The position numbers and the translations under genes are program-made. A DNA stretch of 64,000 nt from Corticium candelabrum (lineage: Eukaryota > Porifera > Homoscleromorpha > Homosclerophorida > Plakinidae), in contig NC_085096.1 in assembly GCF_963422355.1 (NCBI RefSeq), positions 5,199,555 through 5,263,554 on the forward strand, in the 5' to 3' direction. Under the pieces are notes generated by a model that made no database searches, had not been told where the DNA came from, and saw nothing but the letters and a program-made list of their open reading frames with translations. Shown here in pieces: positions 52,865 through 64,000 of the stretch; the first letter of the stretch is position 1, and each line of letters opens with the position of its first letter.

Positions 52865-54350
52865 GTAAGATTGTGTCGTCTCTAATCGATGAATCTTTTA
52901 TGCACGTATTTTGGCAAAACGGTTGTGTTATTGTTATCACATTTGCAGTAGAATTTCCTTACTGCGGTGTAAGAATTGTCCTTTATGTGCATCACACAAC
53001 AGCTGGTAGCAATAAACTTTGTACCGAAGATGGCAGACATCATATAAAGTCTTGTATTATCTGACTGTGACATTCCGTGTACGGGTAATACCTCGACGGC
53101 ATGCCGTTATTGACGCAAGGCTTTACGACATGCCTTTATACCGATGGGAATTGCGGCGTGCTAGTAGTATAGTGGGAAAGATAGAGTTGTCTCATTTTCA
53201 TGTCAACAGGACATTGTACTTACAAGACAACCAGTGATGCTTGATGATACTGCAGGGAAGTTACCCTACTGCATAACTGCCAGTATCATTGGAAATATTT
53301 AAGAACTAATGTCTCAACTACAAAGAAATCCCACTAACGTATTAACATAGGAAGAAATACTGACTGAACGTTTGTGTGTTGTGCTGTTTGGCAACCCGTA
53401 TCTTTTCCTTTGGTTTTGTTGCTTTCTGTTTTGTTCGTTTGGTTGGTTGTTGTTTGTCTGTTGATTTGTATGCGATTAGAGCGGTTGTTGTTCGTTGTAC
53501 GTTTTCCTATAGTACCGTGTATCTTTTTAACTCTTTTCATGTATATCTGTGTGAATACAGCTGCGTAGGCATGGTGTTCAGCCCATGGAAAGGCGAGATC
53601 TTGAATTTCAGGGGAAAGACTTAGTCGCTGGTTGACTTTGAGCTTCGCTTTACTGCTTTTTCTGTCTGTTGCTGCTTAGTCAATGATTTGTTTAGTTTGA
53701 TGCGTTGGAAGTGACAGTTGCAATGAGTATAGTTGCTAGTGGCTGCTTTGAATGGATAAGAAACGTAGAGAAAGCTGAATTAGATTATTGATTTAGAATG
53801 TATTGAACATGCAAGTTGAAACGTGCAATTTGTTGTGTCTCTCAGATAGTAAAAGCGAATTCTTTCCCAAGAAACTGTTTACAGTAACATAGTATTGTCT
53901 ATATGGTTTTTTAAATTGCGCATTTGCGTAGAAATTTTCCTTAATTAAGGCGGTATTTGTAGCTATCTTTCTCACTGACCTAATGCACAAAATGCTGTGT
54001 CTTTGTATCCTACTTCAAACGCAACTAACGGAGTTTTTGTATACATGTTTTCACTGCATTATCTTGTAACGCATGTTACAGTCGCAGGGGGTTCGTAGTT
54101 ACTCAAGCTTCTGTGTGCTGCAGAATTTCAATATTTAAAATCACAATTTATGCATGTAGACTTTGCGGTCGAACGGTATGTTTTGTTTGTCGGTTTGTCT
54201 GTCTGTCTGTCTGTTCCTCTGTCTGCCTTCTATTTCTTACATCAAACTATGATACAATTCTGCAAAGAACTACAGTAATTCAACTAGGATGACTGATGTT
54301 CATTGAAAGCTAATATTACAGCAAACTAAAACACTTATATATAACTAAGA
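52865..54350. other. Downstream of the lectin exons; no recognised feature
   Basis: No further FTP or FN2 exon found. A short GTCT array at 54189-54225. Confidence 0.45.
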
Positions 54351-55153
54351 CTAATGAGGAAAAGGTTGGGTGCTAAGAGAGCCAGACTTCCCAGACCCAC
54401 TGCACAACATGCTAAGTTTCTTTGATTTAACTTGAACGCTACACTTCTGTAATTGTACAGAGAATCTTTTCCTATAAACGTCTAAGACTTCCTCAGCATT
54501 AGGTCTTCCTGATTCGTCTGATAAAACGGCTGCCAGTTTTTGCAAAAGAATCTCTCTTCTTCTCCCCATGATCCAAAATGTTCCATAAACAGATGAACGA
54601 CTTCGACTACTGAGCCTCCAGGCAGTTTGTGTTGTTCGTACTTAGACATCTTTCTGGTTTCTCTTTAATTTGCTGCAACCCCTGTTGCCTCAGAAGAACG
54701 TGGGAAAACAACTGAGCTCCAAGGGTGTACCAACGAGATGTCAATATCAAGATTAGAACCCGACTCAGCAACAAACATTATAATGTCAGGTCTACATTCA
54801 GAGTTAGTATACCTGTTTCTTGGCTCACGTCAATGATGAATTCGTAGACTTCTAAGGCATTCCGACTACACTCCAGCAATAGACTCATGGGACCAAATAA
54901 TGCCTTCCCCTGTCTTGCAGGTAAGTAAGGGGAATTCACTGTCGTCTAGTGGTGGGTTGCAATTACAAGACTCTACCCATTTTGAAATGGTGATAGGCAG
55001 ACCCAATCTCACACGGGTGGCCAAGGGAAATTCGCAAGGGTTGAGTGCGAATCCGTATAAGGTTGGTAGTGCATGCAACCATGCGCCTGCGCTCTTTTCT
55101 TGAAGAGAACGAAACCTTACTTCATCTCTTGCAGTTGGAGCTGCATCAACCAA
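54351..55153 (-). mobile_element. LINE-type reverse transcriptase C-terminal relic
   Basis: Minus frame 55153-54866 reads RFRSLQEKSAGAWLHALPT, FPLATRVRLGLPI and CNCNPPLDDSEFPLLTCK, the region after the RT thumb with a CxC...C zinc-like motif seen in invertebrate non-LTR elements. Minus frame 54569-54351 (AAVLSDESGRPNAEEVLDVY) fits the tail. The frames are not continuous. Confidence 0.5.
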
Positions 55154-55621
55154 ATGCTGGAAATCTTCTTCGTAATTAGAAATGGATAATTATTTATGTT
55201 GTAGCGTTTTAATTCCTTTGTAATCTGAGATCTTCTTGTTTGTTGGAAGGTATTATCGATACGCATGTCCAACAGGACTAGATACATTGCAAGTGAACTT
55301 GTCCATGATGACTTTCAGATGTGGGAAACGAGATGGAAGCTCAGATATGGTATGGGACCACGAAGCAAAAAAAGCAGAACCAGCGATGGAAGATAGTGGG
55401 TTAGTCCATCAGTCAGTCTGTCCGCCTGTCTATCTACAGAAAGTAACTGTTTGTAGTTGTACAGTCTTGTAACTCTCGTGTGATTTTTAAAATGTTGTAT
55501 AAGTGCAATTTAGATGATTTACTGTATTATAAAGACGTTCAACATTTTGTTCATTGACTGCTATTGTTATGCATAACTAAAGTTAGATTGTTATTGGTAG
55601 AGTAAGAGTTCAAATACAACA

Positions 55622-55704
55622 ATCTGTCTATCTGTCTTTTTGTCAGTCAGTCTGTCTGTCTGTCTGTCTGCCCGTCCGTCCGTCCGTCCGCCTGTCTGTC
55701 TGTT

Positions 55705-55735
<31 letters not shown>

Positions 55736-55842
55736 GTCTCTGTCTGTCTGTCTGTATGTATGTATGTACGTATGATTGCCTGACTGTCTGTCTAATTGCA
55801 TGTCCATCTTTTTGTCTCTCTGTCTGTTTGTCTGTCTTTCTA

Positions 55843-55873
<31 letters not shown>

Positions 55874-56059
55874 GTTTGTCTCTCTGTTTGTCTGTTTTCG
55901 TCTGTTTGTCTCTCAATACTTTTCTATCTGTCTGTTTGTCTCTCAATACTTTTCTATCTGTCTGTCTGTCTGTCCGTCTGTTTGTATGTCTGTCCGTTTG
56001 TATGTCTGTCCGTTTGTCTGTCTGTCAGTCAGTCAGTCTGTCCTTTGGTCTCTCATTCA

Positions 56060-56133
<74 letters not shown>

Positions 56134-56158
56134 TTGCCTGTTTGTCTGTCTGTCTGTC
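55622..56158. repeat. (GTCT)n satellite-like array
   Basis: About 540 bp of tetranucleotide GTCT with variants. All three forward frames stay open (CLSV repeats), which is an artefact of the 4-bp period. Confidence 0.95.
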
Positions 56159-56604
56159 ACATATATTATCAAACATGAACCAGGATACAATATCCATAAC
56201 CCCTATTTACTTGTGTCTAAAAATGTTTTGAATTTGGTTTCCTTTTTAGATTACATGCAGACACCCATTTGCCAAGCCTGACTGCAGTTTGTGCATTAGG
56301 GTCACGTACGGAAGCTGCATGGGAAAGACAGGGCGAAGCTTGCATTCAAAAGCTGAATTCGTGTAGATTCATCTCCGCTATGGTTTCTTCTGTAACATGA
56401 CACTTATTCGCATTTTTTGCAAAATTGGCTGACACATTTTTGCTAAATTACTATTAACGACTTAACTCAGATGGAGTCGTCTCATGTCTTTGTGCACAGT
56501 ATTAGGGGTTTTGTGGGCTTCGAGTTTACTACCAAAGTCTCCTTTTTGTCGTAATATATCTGCACAAACGATTACAGAGCATTTTTATTGGTAGCTCTTG
56601 TGTG

Positions 56605-56605
<1 letters not shown>

Positions 56606-56667
<62 letters not shown>
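56606..56667. repeat. (GT)n microsatellite
   Basis: About 60 bp of GT. Confidence 0.95.
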
Positions 56668-56670
<3 letters not shown>

Positions 56671-56762
56671 TACATACTAGAATTGTCTTACAATATATCC
56701 TGCAATTCCACAAAGATGTATCCTTGGGTAATTGCATGCTTTATTGAGTTTTGCTAATGGCA

Positions 56763-57930
56763 GTGGCGCATCCAGAGAGGTTTCCGTGGTTTCCATGGAA
56801 ACCCCTTTTTGCTGACCCTTCTTTTACACGCTAGTCTACATTGCAGTTATAATATTTTACTCTAAAAAATTCACTTTTATGCGGTCAAGAAACTTCAAAA
56901 CTTTCCACTGAAATTACAGTACTTTGTGATCGTGTTCAGTATTGTTTACTTTGGTCTGGCATTTCGAGGCAATCTGTAGTATACACCACAGCTACTTGTC
57001 AGAGAGATTCAACCAAAGTTCATGAAGTTTAGTATCGGATTCAATGAGTTTTCAAAGAATCGGAAATAGAAAGAGACGGATTGTAGTGGCTTCTGGAAGT
57101 CACGAAATGACGTCTTTGTTTGCAAAAAAACAGCAAACATGAACTTGAGAGACCTAGTAAGTCAGATCACCAGTGTGACATTGTGCTAAAATGTACCGAT
57201 GTACCACGATGGCATTCATCGTTTCCGAAGACTGCATGCAGTTTTTGTAAAGACGCCCGAGCCCGGGAGAAAATATCCGGGAACTGTGGACTGCAATAAG
57301 AACGAGCCATCGATCTTGTCTCCACTGACGCTACACCGCAACGAAACTGAAAGGCTCATGTCGAACGGTTTGGATTGAACGCATAGATTCGTATGCTGTA
57401 TATTTTTTAACTGCATGCTTCCTGCCGTTCTCGCAAGACTCTACGATATGATTGTTTCGACTCAACAATTTCACACCGTCGCAACTGGCAATTGTAAGTG
57501 AGACGGAAAAACGCTTACACAAAGCAAGCAAGTTTCTCTACCAACTGCAGTCTTCCTCTTTCTTACTGTGCTTTAAAAAATATTTCTGTGCATCGAGGCT
57601 TGAGCACAAGACTACAAACGCGGGCTTCAAGTGATTTTTGTGCACAAGTTTGTGAAGTTATAGCCGATATAAATGTTTTACGTGATAATTCATATCAAGA
57701 GTATAAAATTTTTGAAAAGACCACAGAATTAAAAAACACCTCTATGGACAGAACTTTGAATTGTCAAAGCCAAGGATCAATCCTCGACAAGTTTATAGAA
57801 TCAACATTGAAACGAATGATTCTGAAGGGTACTACCGGATTTATTTATATTATGAGTTTATGTCCCACGCATTGTCTCAATTGAAAGAAAGGCTCCTATA
57901 TAGCCCGTTACGGTATTGGAATCCTACATA
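56763..57930 (+). mobile_element. hAT (ZMYM-like) transposon relic
   Basis: CAGTGGCGCATCCAGAGAGG at 56763 is a typical hAT terminus. At 57630-57900, shifting frames read VCEVIADINVLRDNSYQEY and YYRIYLYYEFMSHALSQL, matching the region before the C-terminal dimerisation domain of ZMYM-type hAT transposases. The right end was not found; inactive. Confidence 0.5.
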
Positions 57931-60034
57931 ATTCGTACACCTTTTGGCCATTCCACTTTCCAATTATCCTAGAGTCATTGCGTACACGTGCAATATTGCA
58001 ACATTGAACAAAGGATGTTGCATCTTATTTATGTCTCGTTTCTACTTACTCATATCTTGTTTCCACTTATTTATAGTTGCACTTTTCCAATTTTCCATAT
58101 TTTAATGTTTCAAAAGGAACCCGCTGGCCCAATATCCATATTTCAATGCGACAAATTAAAATCGAAAATACTTTCTAGAAAAACAAAGGAAAATAACGCA
58201 CCTTTCGGCTTTCCCACTTTTCAAGGCCACGAGGTCGCCTCGTGTGCGGATATTATTGCAAAGTCGAGCACCGGGTGTCGCATCTTCGCGTCTCAAAGCC
58301 AATCGATCTGCTGGCCAATCGTCCATTTTTCAATACGACAAGATCAAAAGGCAACAGCGTTTCTGGTTTCTTCATAATTCTGCCTCAAACGCCCATGCAC
58401 TGTAGTAAAGACTCGCACTCTTTTCTACCTGCACCTATCATCGTTCCGCTCTCAGTTCCCAAGCCTTCATGCGATGCGGCTCGTGTGCATGCACAAAACA
58501 AGCCGTGATCACCGGGACCCCACACACGGTGTCTTGCTCGTGTTACACTCGTTGTCTCCATGCTGCATGTTGGTGCTAGAAATCGTTTCATAACGTGAGA
58601 CGTTTGCCTTTCGCTACCGTCCAGCTCAGAGTGTCTGATTAGAATAGTTCTGTACACAAGAGGATGTTTACATGTGGACTTCACATGGTTACACAATGCT
58701 ACTTAGGGTCTAGTTAGCGTAGAGAAACGAGCGCAAGAAGGCACCGCGCATACTTTGTCCTCTCTTGTCGTTGACTAGAAGACGACGCAATACCAATTAG
58801 GCTACTGCACGTGTACGCTTTTGTCTTAACTAAACTATCATCACGCTCCCGGAATCGATCGAAAGCCATTGCGACTACGAGTGAAATTTGTAGGTGGCTG
58901 ATGTCAGCCTGAAGCTACTCCAGAAGCAACCGCTGCACACGACTAACAAAAACAATTTCGCTCGCTGTGAGGTAAGGAGAATATTGGAACTGTTTGCAAC
59001 CTACAAAAGCGCCCAAACATGTTCTTTCGTCGGCGCAAAGCTGTTGTAGCACACTAAATGACACTTGTGACATGGGTTTACTGATCTCCCCATGTTTCAG
59101 AAGAAATAATCAGGAATTAACTTAAATGTGATTTGAAGTCGACCTATCATCATTTGCAAAATAGATCAGGCGGCAATCTAGTTTGTCACGTGACATGAAA
59201 ACAATATCACGTGATACCGCAACGTTTCTACCCTCGCGTGGAAGGACCACCCAAAGCGAAGGAAGGCCTACTAGTGTCAGAGCTAAGTTGGTATAGTAAA
59301 CTAGGAAAAGGAATACTTGGCAGTGCGAGAAAATGTTGAATCTCGCTACATATATAAAGCGCAATCAGCTAGTTTTAGCATCATTAAAAACCTAGTGATG
59401 ACGAGAAGACAATTCTAAAGCTAAAGCTTGTTTCTGATCAGTGTATGCTGTACAACTACACAATAATCAATTGAATATTCCTGTATTGGGCGAAATGTGA
59501 TTTGCCCTAATGGCCATGCAATTAGAACGACCACCTTTAACGCAACACAGCCTGTAAGTCAATGGTAGCATTCTCATCAATACAAGGATTATCGTCTGCT
59601 CCAGAAACAAGAGCTTGTGAAGATGTTTTTCCTTTACGCCATATTTCAATAAGCACACGGTCGACCTGAAAACACTTTTGCTGTGATGTGTAATGTAATA
59701 TGTACGTGATGCCCCTCCTAAGCTTCTATATCTACATAAATGTCCCACACTGTTATGTCTTGCTTTTTCTACTTCTCTACTGCAATTACTGGATGTGCCA
59801 CGTCGTTTGGAGTCAATAGACATAAAGAATAAACGTATGTGTTCAATTTTGCAAGGATTTTCTTGGCTAAACGAGGAGAGAATGTTCTGTAAAATTACAA
59901 TCGTATAAATATTGATTAATTAAAGACATTATTGGCCAAACGTAGTGTATTTCACTACTTTAATTAATAATAAGTTAATTAGGAATTTGTTCGCCGAGAG
60001 TAATCACGTGTAACAGTTAGCGTAATTGCATGTT
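57931..60034. other. Intergenic, no recognised feature
   Basis: An imperfect internal duplication near 58110-58170 and 58305-58350 (GCTGGCC...TCCAT.TTTCAAT.CGACAA). No gene supported. Confidence 0.45.
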
Positions 60035-60540
60035 CAAGCCACATATTTACAGAGTTGCGACAACCCGTATCAAGGGCGCCATTTTGTTTCCATGAGTGCT
60101 ACGTAAAAATCTGTTTAAAATCATACTAAGCTACTACTGTTTCTACATTAAAGTGAGTCTTACATTGCTACTCGTTGCAACTATTGGACTATGATTTACT
60201 TCTTCAGAAGCTCGATTTGTGTCGTTTCCTGATCATCGTGGTTTCGTCTGAGTGCGCTACCGAAATACAGAGATTCCAAAATAAACTGTCTGCAAGATTT
60301 CAGTTGTTTCTGTCAATTTTTCACTGCAGGAGACACGTTGCATCGTTCAAACAACCGATCTAAACAGTCCTGAGGCTCGTCGAGGAAACCCTCGCGCTTT
60401 GGCCTCGGAATTCCAACATTTATTACCGTGTTGTCTGTACTGTACACGTTTCTTTCTGCAATCAAAGGTATAAATAAAACAATGGCTCATCATCAGAAGA
60501 TCAAGTTAAAAAAGGTATAAATGCGATGCTTAATCATATA
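60035..60540 (-). mobile_element. P-element right-end relic, inverted
   Basis: CAAGCCACATATTTACAGAG then TTGCGACAACCCGTATCAAG and about 490 bp more match the reverse complement of the right part of the P element (about 38045-38553), stopping near TGATTAAGCATCGCATTTAT. Transposase sequence is absent. Confidence 0.85.
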
Positions 60541-60619
60541 ATATAATAATAATATATTTTTATCACACCAAATCTGGTGTAGTTCTCTTATAGAGGCAAC
60601 ATAAAACGCACACACACGC

Positions 60620-60790
60620 GTTCGAATTAAGTAGAATTCATTTCCAATTAATTAGAATTCATTTTCTATTAGGTAGAATTTATATCCACTTAAGTAGAAT
60701 TAATTTTTTACATAACAAATTCCACTTAAGGAGAATTCAATTTCACTTAAGTAGAATAATTTCTACTTAATTAAGTAGAAATAGCAAATT
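60620..60790. repeat. Degenerate CTTAAGTAGAATT repeat
   Basis: Six to eight variants of AAGTAGAATTCATTT, spaced roughly 25 bp, ending in a TCTACTTAATTAAGTAGA palindrome. Confidence 0.6.
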
Positions 60791-62399
60791 ATGGCACAAG
60801 TGGCGCGCCCTAATATAAGACTCTGTCTCTCATCCAATTATAGAGCGACCAAGATGATCAAGAAGTTTAGCTTTCTAACTCCGTTGCTGCGCAACAGTCG
60901 CCCGGCGATAGACCTACGACGTCTTTGTCTGTTCTACGCATTCTCCATAAGAGTGTTGTAAAGTCATACAGAAAAAGCGCGAGCAGCTTGGCTTCTGTCC
61001 GTTGCAGACGTGGCTGAAGGTGACCGTGAGCTAACGCGTCAAACTCAAGTAATTAACGCACGTTAGAGACTCGAATTGCCTTCCTTCTACGGGCTGAAAT
61101 ACTGGACTGGCACGGGATGGCGCGGCTCGGCTGGCTCGACTCGCTATGCGTGTTCGTGTAAACGGGGTTTAAAACCATCAATCGTCTGTTGCGCAAGAAA
61201 TCGTGGAGTTGAATCGGCGCTACAAGAGTCTGGGGGCCGAGGCAATACGGCTCTGCTTCTCTGGGTTCAGCATTATTCATTCTTAAAATTCTGTTTGATT
61301 TTTTCTGAAGACGTGGGAACTGCGGTTACTAGATAAGGAATTAAAGAGCAGAGATGGGCGTTATTAATTCCAGCTAGACAGATCTCTTGCAGAGCTGCAT
61401 GCACTAGCAGGGTCAGAGGGTCAGAGTTGCTAGAAACGCGAATTTGTACGGAAACGGAAAGGAAAGTGTGTTTGTTTGCTTCAATTTTCTATTTTCTGCT
61501 AGAAAATAGAAATACGTCAACTTTCAGTGTGTGTTCATGTTTGTATTATGACGCATATACATGAATCACGGCATGAGACTGCAGCACAAACGTGATTGAA
61601 TTTTTTAATAAGGATTAAAAAGTTTAGCTTGCGTTGCAAATTCAAAATAAAAAAGGGAAAATAAGAATAGAACTTAACATTAATACTAAACTATTTTAAG
61701 TCAAACGAAGTAGTTTATAGTCTAAAATAATTTTACGTATGTTATTGCCCATTAATTTTAAACTTTGATTCTGTCCATCCAGAAAAATCCGTGTTTGTTA
61801 GGTAGAGCAAGCTTGGTTCATGCCGTCACACAATGTTACCTCCTTCTAGGATTACAATGTGAACACACTTTTTCGAGCTTATATGGGATAACCGTATACA
61901 ATTGAAATTAATGCATTACATCCGTTACAAAAAATACAGAATTTAGGAACCTCTAATACATTGTGAAGATACCAAAGTAAAACCGCATATCGTCACATAC
62001 GGATACTGTAGCAAGAAACATACGGACAGTTGTTCCTGTTTGACTTTCTCTTCGCTTGCTTGGTCGACTCATCAGTTTGCTCTAAAGCTACTCTAGAGAT
62101 ACTAAGCGTACATATAGGTCCACAGCTAACAATTATCCTACTAGATCAATAAACAGAAAGTTTGACAAGTACATTTTATACATTTTTAAGTGTAAGATTT
62201 TGTGTGTTAGATGTGTCATTTCTCTACTTGTGCGTGTGTTTTATGTTGCCCCTATGAGGGAACTACATCAGATCTAGTGTGATAGAATAAATTATTATTA
62301 TAAAAGCATTAAAATTTACTGTGTGGGCGTGTTTAGTAGCCGTAGGTGCCGTCGGAAGACCGATACCCCCGCGCTGTTCAAGGTAAGGATTGTGAAGAC
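60791..62399. other. Intergenic, no recognised feature
   Basis: No frame with family resemblance. Confidence 0.45.
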
Positions 62400-62819
62400 A
62401 TGTTGACAAAGTTGTGGTTTATTGATGAAACCAAACTGGAACCCCAAACGTTTTACGCAAGTAGTGACTGGCAACAATGGAGCCTCGAAATGAGACCCTT
62501 ATTGGATTATTTCATGTTTAGCTTTAGTTTGGGTGTGTTACAATCACTTGGCACGGACAAAACTAAAGTATATATTACTTACGAACGAGGACAACGCTTC
62601 CGTGGCACAACAGGCAATCGTTTGAACAACTCGCGGTCCTTTCTATGCTTTTGGTACGAGTTTGACCGTAAGCTTCCTGCAAGAAGATATTGGGCATTGT
62701 ATCTTTCTTTCAGCTACTTTAGTATTTGGTTAGTGGCTATGCAAGGAGCACATGCGCTAGCAGACTCTCGGTTGGTAGCTGGTCAGCTAGTCCAATCCGG
62801 TAGTGTCCGTTGTATATAG
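62400..62819 (+). other. Unrecognised open frame, about 139 codons from ATG
   Basis: Reads MLTKLWFIDETKLEPQTF... with aromatic-rich segments (WQQWSLEMRPLLDYFMFSF) and stops at 62819. No start context, splice or family evidence; it could be an exon of an unknown gene, a degraded element or chance. Confidence 0.2.
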
Positions 62820-63402
62820 AATTTCTACCCCCTAGAACGGTAAGGGCTCCAATTGGAACATTTGATACCATGTGCCGTTGTGCAGTACGTGTGGCTAGGA
62901 AATAGAAGCCAGGCAATTAACTGGAGGATTAGAGATTTGTCCTTTAGGTACAGCAAAGTGTGGATTGTCACACTTTCTTCGTTTCTAAAAATCTGTAGAG
63001 ACAAGAGCGTATAGTGGGATCGTATTTTCGTAATAATACTCTCACATGGGGAAAGTCACACTCTTCAGGCTGTTAAGTGTTCTATCGCTAATCTATTAAT
63101 TAGAAATTTTGGAAATATGTTTCTAAGTTCGGGGGCCAAGGAACATCAAATAATCGACGTTAGCTGTTTGTAATTCTAATCGTTGAAAGTTAGAATTTTT
63201 ACTTGTGTCTGACTTAGCTAACATGTGGTGCATAAAATCATCTAGTAGCAACTTACTCTAAAGAATGGCTATAAAATACTTCTTAATCTATGGCAAACAT
63301 ACGCCTATGTGCAAAAATCCACATCAAACAAGCTAACAGAAGCGATTTCTAAAATAGTTAGAGCCAGAAACTAATGTTTTCAGTGAACAAGTAGTATACT
63401 CA

Positions 63403-64000
63403 TTATGAGTCTTCAGACTCATCATCTGCAAAAGCTGACATTCCGTTGCCATGTTGATCGAATGATTGTGTGCTCACACGCGCTTCGGTGTTAGCCTCTT
63501 CGTCGATAATAAAATATATGAGCCACGGTAGCAGCTTGCAACTACCTTCGTTTTCACGAACTGTCTTCGTGGCTTTATAGCCACAAAATACCAAACGCCC
63601 TGACAGAGAGAGAAATTGCTCAAAAGGCAAATTGATTAATATAGAACATTTACCTATCAGAAATATAACAAAGAGACCGTTGACGAGCATGACGACAATA
63701 GAGAACACATTGCGATCATAAGAATCTTCTACAGCAAGAATGTTAGAGGTCGCATCTTGCAGAGCAATTAGAGTTCCAAGCATGAGACTGAGGGAAATGA
63801 CCATAAGAGAGAGAAGCTGCAGCAGCTGCTCTGATTTTCGCTTAATTGGTTTGAAGTGTGCGTGTAGCACGAGAAAAATGTTGGCAATCATTGCTGCTAT
63901 CGCAACGCCGGAAAGACTCTTGCCACCGAAGTACTCGATTCCACATGTAAGCAGGAATTTTCTAGCGATTTCTAATAATTCCCAAAACCAAAACTTTGCT
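63403..64000 (-). CDS. C-terminus of a multi-pass membrane protein (partial)
   Basis: The frame is open from the window edge to the stop at 63403, about 198 residues. It begins KFWFWELLEIARKFLLTC, then a hydrophobic segment with GVAIAAMIANIFLVLHAHF, the cytoplasmic KPIKRKSEQLLQL, two more hydrophobic segments (LMVISLSLMLGTLIAL and VVMLVNGLFVIFLIGKC) and an acidic tail ending SAFADDESEDS. The WE..E..RK..L pattern followed by a P(F/Y)K turn occurs at the end of TRP-like polytopic proteins with large ectodomains that are numerous in sponges and protists (from memory). Exact family uncertain. The 5' part lies beyond the window. Confidence 0.6.
   Translation of the reverse strand, partial: AKFWFWELLEIARKFLLTCGIEYFGGKSLSGVAIAAMIANIFLVLHAHFKPIKRKSEQLLQLLSLMVISLSLMLGTLIALQDATSNILAVEDSYDRNVFSIVVMLVNGLFVIFLIGKCSILINLPFEQFLSLSGRLVFCGYKATKTVRENEGSCKLLPWLIYFIIDEEANTEARVSTQSFDQHGNGMSAFADDESEDS

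Larger units (their letters stand above)
49998..52870 (+). repeat. Lectin exon-pair duplication unit 2, with a ~820-bp insertion
   Basis: Offset from unit 1 is about 2608 up to 51085 and about 3430 after 51905. The extra ~820 bp at 51085-51905, with a GT array, is absent from unit 1. Confidence 0.9.

Noticed and set aside
55647..56281. Several 100-160-codon frames in the GTCT array
   Set aside because: A 4-bp repeat without stops is open in all frames; low complexity only.
58385..58696. Minus frame of 103 codons
   Set aside because: No start, splice or family evidence; a degraded repeat is more likely.

Overview
This is eukaryotic, animal DNA, most likely from a marine invertebrate and plausibly a sponge. 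The points for this are: split genes with very short introns (61 and 64 bp in one gene); symmetric class 1-1 lectin exons; long (TA)n, (CA)n/(TG)n and (GTCT)n arrays; and many transposon families (P/THAP9, CACTA/EnSpm, hAT, Ty3/Gypsy, LINE, a RecQ-bearing foldback element). The sponge assignment is inference. There is no operon, CRISPR array or other prokaryotic signal, and most long open frames are shadows.

Layout. 1-0.4 kb: tail of a Ty3/Gypsy element. 1.3-2.7 kb: a two-exon gene for a small secreted protein (minus). 3.7-9.1 kb: microsatellites, with a ~138-bp tandem repeat at 8.3-8.9 kb. 10.9-11.7 kb: Ty3/Gypsy LTR and gag relic. 12.4-19.1 kb: a complete but decayed CACTA/EnSpm-type transposon (transposase minus, SAM-like ORF plus) that holds an apparent P-element excision footprint at 18.3 kb. 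20.7-22.7 kb: pseudogene of a PIN/FEN-like, cysteine-rich family. 22.5-38.7 kb: tandem duplication of a 6.18-kb unit. Each copy carries an intact three-exon gene for a secreted beta-trefoil, FGF-like protein. A 3.9-kb P element with 8-bp target duplications sits in the second copy, and copy one preserves the empty site. 38.6-39.3 kb: a 705-bp element with ~150-bp inverted repeats around a RecQ helicase fragment. 42.1-52.9 kb: a plus-strand gene made of a signal-peptide exon, a possible small exon, a fibronectin-II-like exon and four fucolectin (FTP) exons in an A-B-A-B order created by tandem duplication. 44.8-45.9 kb: a Gypsy integrase relic inside that gene. 54.4-57.9 kb: LINE and hAT relics and a GTCT satellite. 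60.0-60.5 kb: a P-element end relic. 63.4 kb to the edge: C-terminus of a multi-pass membrane protein (minus).

How the parts relate. The host-like genes all look secreted or membrane-bound: a small secreted protein, two copies of an FGF-like factor with a furin-type site, a multi-domain lectin and a polytopic membrane protein. They do not form an obvious pathway. Much of the structure comes from transposons: a duplication whose junction lies in a transposon inverted repeat, a P insertion dated after the duplication, and a P footprint inside another transposon. A ~2-kb tract around the FGF-like genes has been homogenised between the copies.
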